Shown here: positions 43,991 to 54,500 of the stretch, one piece after another | Numbering within the stretch: the stretch's first letter is position 1 | Layout: every line of letters starts with the position of its first letter | Source of the DNA: Zygnema cylindricum | Taxonomy: Eukaryota; Streptophyta; Zygnematophyceae; Zygnematales; Zygnemataceae | Length of the DNA: 62,000 bases | NCBI GenBank assembly: GCA_037447655.1 | Contig: JBBHKE010001823.1 | Span: forward strand, 1-62,000 | Direction: 5' to 3' | Position numbers and translations under genes: made by a program | The notes under the pieces: model-generated | Seen by the model: the letters and a program-made list of their open reading frames with translations, nothing else | What the model was told of the DNA's origin: nothing | Databases searched by the model: none

Positions 43991-44595
43991 TATTACAAAT
44001 TTTTTTTTTTTTCAACAAACAATAAGTGTTTTAAATAACATTAATTTTTAAAACGCCGTTGTTGTTTTGTGAGTGTATTTAATCAGATTGTCAAACTTTG
44101 GGTGTTTTTTGTTTTATTTAACAACTATTAAATTGTTTACAGAAATGGTGGGCCGAGCAAGAAGAGAATATAAAGCCTGCAGTTTTTCCTGGGTATATAA
44201 AAAAAATAGATGGGAGAATAATCGGAAACCATGGCCCAACAATGGATGAACCATGGTTGGCCACAATTGTAATTCAACAAGCGTCAGTAGACGCTTTTAT
44301 TGTGGCGCATGAAAACCAGATGTGTAAGCCATACGGTTTTTATAAAGACATAAAAATCACCAATGTAAAAAGCAAAGAAATTCAAAAATACAGAGTGAAA
44401 GAGAAAAATATATGTAGATAGAGGGGAATAAAAAGAATGATAAAGAGATAGAGAGTTAAAAGCCATAAAACATAAGTAGAATTTTCTGTTGATGTTGTGC
44501 ATGGATTTAGTTATTTCGTTTTTGTACATTTTGTTTTTTTTTGTTTTGATTTATTTTGTTTGCATAATATTTGTTATGTCTTTTGTATTTTAGGG

Positions 44596-44877
44596 TTTAT
44601 TTTTCTATGTTTTTTTAACTACAACCTTTGTTGTTTTGTTTTTTTATGTTTCAGCCAATGGGTTTCCTATCTGCGCTTATAAAAGCATTGGTATTTTTTC
44701 AAAAAACACAGTGTACGATTTTGGGGATAACGTCAGTTTATTTTTCTATGTTTTTTTAACTACAACCTTTGTTGTTTTGTTTTTTTATGTTTCAGCCAAT
44801 GGGTTTCCTATCTGCGCTTATAAAAGCATTGGTATTTTTTCAAAAAACACAGTGTACGATTTTGGGGATAACGTCAG
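44596..44877 (+). repeat. Perfect 141-bp tandem duplication covering an exon start
   Basis: 44596-44736 and 44737-44877 appear identical. Each contains the 3' end of intron 2 (TTTTTATGTTTCAG) and the first 82 bp of exon 3. If the first acceptor (44654) is used, the frame runs into TAA about 35 codons later in the copied intron; the second acceptor (44795) gives the open frame. Confidence 0.9.
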
Positions 44878-46299
44878 AAAACATAAGAAAAGGTCCACGA
44901 ACAGAAACGATTCTAAAAGGTATCGTTCGAGAGACGGGTATGAGATGTAAAAAACAATACCTAGATCGACAATGCGGGGCAGTTAGTGACGGCTATAATG
45001 GAAAACAACTCCGAAATATGAGCATCAGGTGGCTTAAAGCCTCCACTACATTAGAAAAGTTACATGAAAATATGCTTGCTCGTGCAATAACTTTGTTGAC
45101 ACATTTTTCAGCAGGTAGAGGTAATAGTGCTAGAGCCGTCAATTTGTGTGATTTGTTTTCGATGGAGATTGAAAGTGTGGGACCGACACCATGTCACATG
45201 TTAGGTTTCCTCAATATGAACGGGAAAACCAACAAGGTATGTGATGTAATTTCTTAAAAAAATTGGTGGTTTTTTGATAAATTTTGTGGTTTATATGTTT
45301 TGTGATCTTATTTTTGAATTTTTTTGTTCCTTTATTATTTTTGGAGAGACATATAATGTTGATGTCGTTTTTTTGACACATTGAATAAGTTTTTTTTTTG
45401 TAATTTTGTGATAACAGACTTCTCGGTTTGAATGCAGAATGGTCGTAAAGAACACTTCGGTGTTATCCGAAACAAAGATTGGAGTGTTTGTCCAGTTGGC
45501 GGAATAGCCATGTGGCTTTTATATCTCTTTCATATGAAAGAAGGCACTGGTGGGGGCTGCCCAGATTTTTTCTCTAGAGAATCTTGGTAATGTTTCACAA
45601 CCATCTCCTAAATTATTTTTGTTTTTTGCTTACCAAACAAACTCACAAAGTCAGTTGCAATTTTAAAATTGAAACAATTCCTATATATTCTAACCTTATT
45701 GTGAAATTTGTTGACAATTTTTTGACAGGTATGATTTGTATTTATTTCCAAAATCCTCCAACAACGAAAATCCATTGGACTATCATACTCATCTACGCCT
45801 CATACAAGCTACGTTTATAAGTTTGGATATCGTATCCAACTCTAAAACGCATGCGATGAGAGGTGTAGGAGCCAGATTTGCAAAGAGCAACGGGTATTAA
45901 ACTAAACATTCACTAATTGTTCTATTTGTTTTTTTTTTGTAATAATACTGTACGTTTTCATTTGTTGTAAATTTGTTTTTTTTATACTCGGGTATCAATT
46001 TCTGTGTAGAGATATAAAAAAAAAAAATTGGGGTGAACAGGGCTTCAGAATCTCAAATAGCACAGTTAGGCCGTTGGGTCAGTGCTCACATGTACTTGTC
46101 ATATTTGACGTCAATACCTTTTGAGGTATTACTCGTACAAGCAGGATTTGAAAATGACAAGAATACATATATTTTACATCGAGATCGAGTTGATGTTCCG
46201 CAATGCCTCATTGAGCGTACTTTTCCTTGGGCAGATGATGCTTTAAGTGAAGTGAAAAAGGTGTGATTTTTTCTTTTACAAACAAGTAACAATAAAATG

Positions 46300-46670
46300 A
46301 CAAAAAGAAAGAGAATTGAAGATCACATGGAAATACAAATTGAAAGTGTGAAAAATAAATTCAAAAAACTGAGAGATAGAAAAACTGAAAAACATAAAAA
46401 CTAATAATCAAGAAAAATGGAAAGACTGAAAATTTTAAAATCAGAAAATTAGAAACATGAAAAACTGGTAATCAAAAAAATAGAATAATAAAAAAACTGA
46501 AAAACTGAAAATCAGAAAAACAAAAAAATAAAAAAACAAAAAACTGCAAAACTGAAAAAACTGAGAAAATGAAAAAAACAAAACAAACAAATAGAAAAGC
46601 AGAAAAATAGAAAAACTTTAAAATTGAAAAACAAAACATATAACAAAATAGACAAAAGAAAAATAAGAAT
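46300..46670. repeat. Intron-6 purine-rich simple repeat
   Basis: Degenerate AAAAACTGAAAA and GAAAATCAGAAA units, almost free of pyrimidine runs. The motif is the reverse complement of the TTTTCAGTTTTT core of the intron-1 minisatellite. Confidence 0.7.
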
Positions 46671-47821
46671 AATGTTTGAAATGTTTGGCTTATGTTATTT
46701 CAATTATTTGATTTTGATAACAGAGAAATATACACGGTGGTGATGAAACACAGGATGTATCAGCGCAAAAGTTTTTGGAGTTAATGACGGGTACTATTCG
46801 CCATTCTTTATGGCAAGATCTTGCCCTATTACATAACATGTTTCCTTTACACGCATTTTTTGCGACGCCTTTTTTTATAAGTATCATTCGAGAATGTGGG
46901 GATTAGTGGGAGATGTTTGCGAAAACCGTTCAATCTGTTGACGAAAAGAGAAATGAAAGGTCAACTTTTACGGAGGTTAACATTCCGGCGGAAGTCAAAG
47001 CGGAACTTCATGCGTTACACTTAGGAGTGGATGTTGTACCATCTCTTTTGGTAGAACTACGAAATCAACAAAGTGAGCAGATGGCGAGTTTTGCCAAGTC
47101 AATGGAAAATTGTATAAGTATGATTGACAGAAGGCTTGCCTCGATTGAATGTCGTTTAGGTGGAGGCTTTTTGGAGAAACATGCATTTGGCTCTTTTCCA
47201 CTTCCATCTTTTGATCACCCCCATCCTGTTTCTCCTCCCACTCCCTCCCCTTCATCTACACCCTTCTCCCCTCCTCCATCTTCCACTTCTTCATTTAGGC
47301 CTTTTACCCCTCTTCGTTTCGTTCTTAACCCTTCTTTTACGCCGCCTCTCCCTGAACTTGATGCTTTTGAGATTGATTGGGATAACTGGAATGGGTATAC
47401 CGTTCAAAGTATTGATGTTAATGTAAAAATCGAGCAAATTTACAATGAGTACCATTACGGCTTGAATGCCCGCCCTCCGATTAAATCTTTATTAGATGAA
47501 ACCAAAACCAAACCATACAAAAAACCCGGTCAACAATTCAAAGTATGGGCTTCCGGTCAAAAATCGAGATGGGCTCGATGTTCGAAAATTATTGCTTGTA
47601 TTGAAAGTTTGAGGAAAGCTCCTGGTTACAATTTAACAAAAGCTTTCACTTTTCTCGAAAATCTTAAAGCTAAACAGTTTAATGGTAGTACCTCAGAACT
47701 AAAAGAGGCTTTGTCTTGTTCTAGCGAACCAACTTTGAAGGATGGAACTAGTCATAAAGATTTTGAAAGAAAATTGTTACGGTTTAAAAAATTGGATGAG
47801 CTCCGTATGATCTTAGGCTAA

Positions 47822-48174
47822 TAGGACCTTTTTTGTTCAAATGAACTTGTGCTACTTTTTTTTTTAATTGAAAGATTTGGAATTGTGTGTTGTTCGCATA
47901 TTCGTTTTATTTTCTTTTGTTTTTATTCATATGGTGAAACTTGTGTTAAATTTTATGTTAAAGTGCTTAGTATAATGGTTTTTCTTTATATTTGTTAAAA
48001 CCCTAACAAATAATTATAAGAACAAAATAATAATCTCAACATTCAACAAAATGTGTAATTGTAGTTTTTGAATAATACATTTGGTTTATCAAATTTTGCA
48101 AATGCAAAAACTGTGATCTCATAACGTTAATACACATAAAATAATTCATTTGAAATTGCTGAATTAACTACCAA
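47822..48174. other. 3' flank of the recombinase gene
   Basis: AT-rich sequence without a gene. Likely contains the 3' UTR; no definite polyadenylation signal was chosen. Confidence 0.4.
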
Positions 48175-48944
48175 TACTAGTCCTAAAACACCACGTCGAC
48201 TTTCACCGACATCGAATGACAATACGGTTTTAAAACCTAAGATATGGTTGATTGAGTTATGACATTTCATGTAAGTCGACCATTTTATATTACTTGTAAG
48301 ATTAAATAATAGCCATCAATAGTAGTTGTAATCGCCATCGAGAATACTTAACCAATTTTTTTTTTTTTTCTACTAGTCCTAAAACACCACGTCGACTTTC
48401 ACCGACATCGAATGACGATACGGTTTTAAAACCTAGGATATGGTTGATTGAGTTATGACATTTCATGTAAGTCGACCATTTTATATTACTTGTAAGATTA
48501 AATAATAGCCATCAATAGTAGTTGTAATCGCCATCGAGAATACTTAACCAAATATTTATTTTTTTCTACTAGTCCTAAAACACCACGTCGACTTTCACCG
48601 ACATCGAATGACAATACGGTTTTAAAACCTAGGATATGGTTGATTGAGTTATGACATTTCATGTAAGTCGACCATTTTATATTACTTGTAAGATTAAATA
48701 ATAGCCATCAATAGTAGTTGTAATCGCCATCGAGAATACTTAACCAAATATTTATTTTTTTCTACTAGTCCTAAAACACCACGTCGACTTTCACCGACAT
48801 CGAATGACAATACGGTTTTAAAACCTAGGATATGGTTGATTGAGTTATGACATTTCATGTAAGTCGACCATTTTATATTACTTGTAAGATTAAATGATAG
48901 CCATCAATAGTAGTTGTAATCGCCATCGAGAATACTTAACCAAT
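48175..48944. repeat. Four-copy 196-bp tandem repeat
   Basis: Units start TACTAGTCCTAAAACACCAC at 48175, 48371, 48567 and 48763, giving an exact 196-bp period three times. The last unit ends in TACTTAACCA at about 48942. Copies differ at only a few sites, mainly in the T-rich joint. Each contains GTCGACTTTCACCGACATCG and GTAAGTCGACC. Confidence 0.95.
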
Positions 48945-49997
48945 GTGTGTTTTATTGTAAACATATGCGGTAACTACCTTTAAAAAAAGTGTTTACATGC
49001 GTCTCAAATGTTTCAACAAACCATCAATGAAACCCGTTTAATGACATTTGTTTCTAACTATGCAAAAAAAACATGTTTTTTACATATTTACTTGCTTTTG
49101 TTTCATTTTATCATTCACCCATTTTATCATTAACCCATTTTGTTAACCCATGTTGTTTCATTATATTATCTTGTTATAAATGCAACTTATTTATGCTATT
49201 ATATATAACAGTAACTTAGTGGTTATTTTTCCATGTACTATTGTGAGTGAAATTACTAGTTAGTAATGGACATTACTAATTCCGTCCAATTTAATATTTC
49301 AAACACACAATCTTAATTATTTTTAATCACACTACTCATAACCGATAATTTATGACTCTCTTAATTAGTGTTGTTTAAACTATTGGAAAGGCACCTAACA
49401 AATTTATGTCGCCCATAGTTGTTATATTAACACTAAATTGGTCGGTACCTTTATTGGGGTATCAACATTATTTTTTAAGGGGAGTTGATTAAATGATTAT
49501 TATACATTTACATTTCCTATTAAACGCTAATAATATTTAAATCTAATTTATAATGGGCGGTGTACGGGTAAAGTAATTCACAATGTCCTGTTGCACTAAT
49601 TAACATATAAACACCCAACGTCAGTCGACGTCAGATAAAAAAATAATTTTTCAGATAGTCGGGCAGTATCATAGAAGTCAAAGGACAAACGCTACGGTAA
49701 AAAAAATTACAGTAGAGCGTTTGAACACAACAGAACTACGCTTAATTTTTTTTTCTACGGATTGTTCGATACCGGGTAGGTATCTTGTAAGTGTGGGACT
49801 TACGGCAAATTTCACATACTGAAGAGAGGTGCCGAAGCTCCCGCACTCAGAGCCGCGCGTGTTCGAAACCCCTCCTGAATCTTGCAACATTCGATATTAT
49901 TTATATCTCCCGTTATTCGACATATTTACGTGTCACTATTTAGACACTATTTCGATGTGTGGCCCATGATGCGCCACGTAGTAGACACATTCTACAG
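48945..49997. other. Intergenic DNA
   Basis: No gene recognised. A hairpin CAAACGCT...AGCGTTTG lies at 49686-49722, and an isolated B-box-like GTTCGAAAC at about 49859-49867 lacks a matching A box. Confidence 0.45.
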
Positions 49998-50275
49998 CAT
50001 AGTTCAAAAGTAGGTGAAAGTAGGCCCATACAATATGCCTATTGTATGCAAAACATACAATATGACCTTAAGACCCATATTGTATTCGGACCTATTCGGA
50101 CCAAAAATTGAACCAATTAAAACATTCGGACCAAATTTTTTTATTTACACCGTCAGATTCGGACAATCGGACGGTCGATGATCAAAGTAGCGATCTAAGA
50201 AGATCACATGAAAAGCCCATACGATAAAGGCGCCGACCAAAGGCCTACCATAAAAACGCCTACTTTTGAACTATG
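49998..50275. mobile_element. hAT-like MITE, 278 bp
   Basis: Perfect 17-bp terminal inverted repeats CATAGTTCAAAAGTAGG / CCTACTTTTGAACTATG. Flanks TTCTACAG (49990-49997) and TTCTACAC (50276-50283) form a 7-of-8 match, in keeping with 8-bp hAT duplications. No coding capacity. Confidence 0.8.
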
Positions 50276-51440
50276 TTCTACACTGCTGCAGTTCCGCAGT
50301 GCACGGGACTGGCCCTGTCGTTCTGTGTGCTGGTCGCGACGAGCAGGTGAAATGACGCTTTCGTTTGCCCCAGTGTTTTGGGAGCGAGAAGCTTTCGCCG
50401 TACGCCAAAATCTGTTCCGAAGTCGTCGGCAACGTGGCCGCTTCTATGCCACTTGAAAGCTCAGCTGCGGCCCAAGCTCCCCGCCGACCTTTCCTTTGCT
50501 ACCGGTTGGATCGAACAGCCACAGTCCGCCTATTTGCTGCGTCTGATGTCGGCGGAAGACATCGGAGCAGTCCATTACTTTATCGTCCATTTCACATCTC
50601 ACGCCGCACAAAAGTTGAATCAATCGCAGCCGTAGGCGACGGCTAGGACGCACGACGCACACCGCCCATTGAAGTAGATTAACGCCTTTCACTTTTCAAA
50701 TCTTTAGGAACCTTCTTTCCATAATATCTTTGCACGTTCAAGAGCCGCGGTCCACCACCATTACTGGTTTGCCTGTTCCATCTTGACCGTTCAATCTCCC
50801 TGCGTCGAACTAAGCGTTTTTGTGACCCAAATATTCTCGTTCCCTGCACCTGGAACTGAGACATAGAGCATCTTAAATGGTAACTTTTCCCCGTAAATGG
50901 TGCAGTACATAAGGTACACAAAGAGGACAACCCCTAGTTACTCAGCATACGAAATAAGTACACTCTGGTACAAATGGGTAACTAAACCCTTGATCACTTC
51001 TGAATTAGATACACCACTGTGAAACCTGGAGCGTCCGTCGGATAACGAGCGGCTTAGATTTCATTTCGTAGGCTGCCACCGGGCGCTGCTAGTAGGAACG
51101 GAACACATCGCCCTTCCATTCGCTCACATTTTTCGTAAACTAGGTATGCGAAAGCGTCAGTTGTCACAGTCTGCCGCAGCTGCCCCTTATTGCTTCGGGA
51201 GATTCCTCAAGCTGTAATCCTTCAGACAAGGTTGTAAGCTTCGCGGTCTTTTGGTCATCCTCTGTCCTCAGGGTTTCAGCTTGTTTACTTTCTGCTCTGG
51301 ACTTGAGTTCCCTAGAGAGTCTAAGTGAGAAACGGAGACGGAAACAGAGAAGAAAGTTGAAGCTCCGTGAAGACCACAAGGACTGTCGACTGCGATCAAT
51401 CCTCGACTGCTGTTATCTGCCTCTGCAACTAGTCTCTTTC
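50276..51440. other. Region upstream of the RH3-like gene
   Basis: Includes a GC-rich block (50290-50650) with overlapping short open frames (for example 50378-50635) that I cannot assign. It could be the edge of a decayed gene or promoter DNA. The 5' UTR of the helicase gene probably begins around 51200-51400. Confidence 0.35.
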
Positions 51441-51461
51441 CTCTCTCTCTCTCTCTCTCTC
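51441..51461. repeat. (CT)n microsatellite in the 5' UTR
   Basis: About ten CT units, 100 bp before the start codon. CT-rich leaders are common in plant genes. Confidence 0.8.
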
Positions 51462-51560
51462 CCACCTTCTCTCCGAAACCCTAATTTCCGCCTCCACAAC
51501 CTCAGTGTGGCGTCAAGGCGACTCGGCGAAGCGTCACGTCGCGTGCTGTGGCAGTGCAGC

Positions 51561-54500
51561 ATGACGACCCCCATGGGAGGTCTCCTCCATGGCTCCCCTC
51601 TCTCCACTGGGACAGAGCGTCTCGCTCTCTCCGCCACTTCCACCCTGGCAGCCGGAGCGAAGTGCCTCCCTGCGTGCTCCGTGTCGAGTTCGAATTCCCA
51701 CGCGTCTTTGTCGCTTTCCAAAGGAAGCGTTTTTTTCGCAGGGGAGAGGTCCAGGTGTGACATTATAGGAGCGACGCCACTGGTTGGGAACAAGAGCCTC
51801 CATCATTTGGCTTCTAAAATGGGCGCGAATGCAATCTCAGCCGCAGAGTATTTTGTCGATGATCGTGAGTCGGTGGACCGGTCAAGATCGAGTGCCGGAG
51901 GACGTGTCGCGGGGGGACAGGATATGCTGTTTGGTCCCTCGGGCCTGTCGAACGATAGATTACGGAGTGGGAATGGAGGTCTTAGGGGTTCAGGGGGGGA
52001 GGAGTCCGGATCAGAAGAGGATGATGGAGACTATGAGGACGAGGAGGAAGAGAGTGAGGTTGAGGATGTGCTAGATGTGAAGAATTTGGGACTAGCAAAA
52101 GAATTGGAATCTGCTTTACTGGGACGTGGAATTGCGAAGTTGTTTCCAATTCAGGTGGATTACAGCATTTTTTTTTAAATTCTGTATTTCTTGTATCTGT
52201 TTGTATGCCATTTGAGTTTTGTGGTTCAACGGGAGTCAATTGGTCTCACTTGTCCTTCTATTTGGCGTTATATGTAGTACTTTCCAAATTCTTGTGGTTG
52301 AATTTAACTGTTATTTTGGGAGAATCCTAACTGAGAACTAGACTATTAGGTGTGGTAGAGGCATCAAGGAAATAACCCTCAATGTTTTTTCTCTTGTTTC
52401 TTAGTGACAATTCCCCGCCTCTCCCTCTCTTTCTCTCTTCTGCTTTGTCTCTTTTAGAATGTAGTCTTTTTGTTTTCACAAAGGCCATCTTGTCTTGAAG
52501 AGTACATTTCACTTCATGTGAATTCGAATCAGCTGTTATTCAAATTTTAATATTTTTGCCGCAATTAGAGTTAATTGGGGCTAATTTGGAGCTATTTCGG
52601 CCTTAATAATTTGGAATTTGATTCCAAATTGGAATTCGAGTTTCTGATGTCTTTTGTATTTTGGGTTTTCCAGGAGGCTGTTATGGCGCCAGCCATGGCT
52701 GGGAAGGATGTGATTGCTCGCGCCAAAACAGGAACAGGGAAGACTTTGGCATTTGGGATACCCATTTTGGATCGAATTTCTAAGCAGAATATAGAACTCG
52801 GGACTAGGTATCATCTTTTCCACGTGGATGGCACTCATTGGGCTTGTGTATACTTCTTTTATTATTTTGGGTGATGAGAACGGAACAATGTGCTGTTCTG
52901 GTTTTGGTTCACTTTTTGTCTGCTGATAAGTTCTAATCACAATGGTGATTTGTGAGGGACTTCGTGTTCTAGTTTTTGACAGAAGTTGTCTCCTGTTCCT
53001 GGTCTGTTTCTGTCTTGTCTTGAATTGCTTTAATCTGATTGCTTTGTATTTGTTTTACTGTGATACCTTTTTTTTTGCTACAACTTCCATTTCCTACTGA
53101 TTTCTCAGCATGAAAATGTAAGTCCGTCTGTTTGCAATTATTATCACTCTGGTTTTCAATGGAATCATCAGTCTGGTATTGATTCCGATTCTACTCCGTG
53201 GATTATATAATTTGGATAATTACACAAGTTATTTATGTTTGTTCCAAAAGCTATCCAAATTTTGTCCGCAAACTGTCCAATTACTTTCCGAAATTTTGTC
53301 CAACATGTCCAAAATTTGTTAATTATGGGCCAATGCCAATAATTGTCCAAATTAAATGCGGTCACTGTCCATATTTGGCTCAATTATTGTCAGAATTTGG
53401 TCCAACAGTTGTCCAATTACGGTCAAATAGTTATTTGTTGCTGGTACACTGATAATTTAGATTTCTTTCTCATTGCACGTGGCCCCTTCCCCATAACTTT
53501 TTCTTGATTTTGTTGATTTGTACCTGCCAGGTGGCGAGGTGGAGCTCGCTGTCTCGTGATGGCCCCTACACGTGAATTGGCGAACCAGGTGAACCGAGAG
53601 CTGATGGAGTCGGCCCCCCATTTGTCGACTCTGTGTGTCTATGGAGGAGTTTCGATAGATGGACAAGTTAGGTCTTTGAGAAAGGGAGTGGACATTGTCG
53701 TGGGTACTCCGGGACGGCTTATTGACCTTATTGACAGAGGAGCTCTCCTTTTGAATGATGTGAAGTACTTGGTTTTGGATGAGGCCGACCAGATGTTGGC
53801 GGTTGGGTTTGAGGAGGAGGTAGAGAAGGTCATGCAACTGCTTCCGGCCGACAGACAGACCAGTCTCTTCAGTGCCACTATGCCTGTGTGGGTTAAGAAA
53901 CTGAGTCGGAAGTACTTGAATGATCCGATAACTATTGACCTGGTAATGTTTTCTTTTGTTTTCCCGTTAGTTTTTATCATTTTCTGTGTTGCTTGTATGC
54001 CCAGATTCTCTGCTGTGTTACTGTGTAAGTCGGTGGTAGTTTCAGTTCAGGTTTCTAGTTTTGGTTTATGGGTTTGTTTGTTTTCAACGGTTTCTGGTGT
54101 TTGTCAAGTAGTAGGTTTTTTTTACTGGTTGTATTGTCTCTATTAAAAGAGGTACTCAATCTATTTTCATGTAGAGCAGTGTTGAAGGCAAGTTCTTTTC
54201 CCCCTTGAATCAGTGGGATACGAGTCTGTTGGCATCCCTCCTTTTAAAATCTTTTTAACTATTGTGGTTTAAGCTTGAAATGAAATTTGTCTGTGCTATT
54301 GTTTATCAGTAATTTTTCACCTGTCTGACTTACTGGTGACGGCAATTGTTCCTTTTAACAGGTCGGTGAAGGTGATGACAAGCTTTCTGAAAACATTAAA
54401 GTGATGTGCGTCCGAACACCAGCCACAGCCAAACGCAGTTTGCTCGTTGATCTCATTACTGTAAGTTGATACAAACCTTTCTCTCAGTAATTGACTGCTC

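Larger units (their letters stand above)
42682..47821 (+). pseudogene. Crypton-type tyrosine recombinase gene (Ndc10_II + GCR1_C-like)
   Basis: Seven coding exons with GT-AG introns and compatible phases: 42682-43041, 44143-44364, 44796-45236, 45438-45586, 45729-45893, 46041-46260 and 46724-47821. The catalytic part resembles fungal Crypton/Ndc10 domain 2. Likely first arginine is in SAGRGNSARAVNLCDLF, followed by MNGKTN, GRKEHFGVIRNKDWSVCP, then HAMRGVGARFA (HxxR), IAQLGRW and YLTSIPFEVLLVQAGF with the candidate tyrosine. A WQDLALLHNMFPLH segment follows, then a proline/serine-rich linker. The C-terminal KIEQIYNEYHYGLN...RWARCSKIIACIE block resembles GCR1_C. Such proteins cut and join DNA in Crypton transposition. 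A TAG at 46904-46906 interrupts the last exon; without it the protein would be about 850 residues. Exon borders are my inference. Confidence 0.82.

Noticed and set aside
42682-46903. Phage-type or bacterial integrase from contamination
   Set aside because: The gene has several phase-consistent GT-AG introns and Ndc10/Crypton-like motifs, and is flanked by the same MITE and copia families as the rest of the window.
47160-47426. Leucine/proline-rich frame as a separate protein
   Set aside because: It is an overlapping frame of the proline/serine-rich linker of the recombinase.
48175-48944. CRISPR-like array
   Set aside because: The repeats are 196 bp, contiguous and without unique spacers, and the genome is eukaryotic.
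49785-49900. A SINE or tRNA at the GTTCGAAAC sequence
   Set aside because: Only a B box is present. No A box at the right distance and no T-run could be fixed.
50208-50646. Overlapping open frames before RH3 as a small gene
   Set aside because: They partly lie in the MITE, overlap each other in different frames, and show no known motif. GC-rich DNA yields such frames by chance.
51303-51560. RH3 start at the first in-frame codon upstream (51303)
   Set aside because: The extra 86 codons are highly basic, contain the CT-repeat translation and do not look like a transit peptide. The ATG at 51561 fits better.
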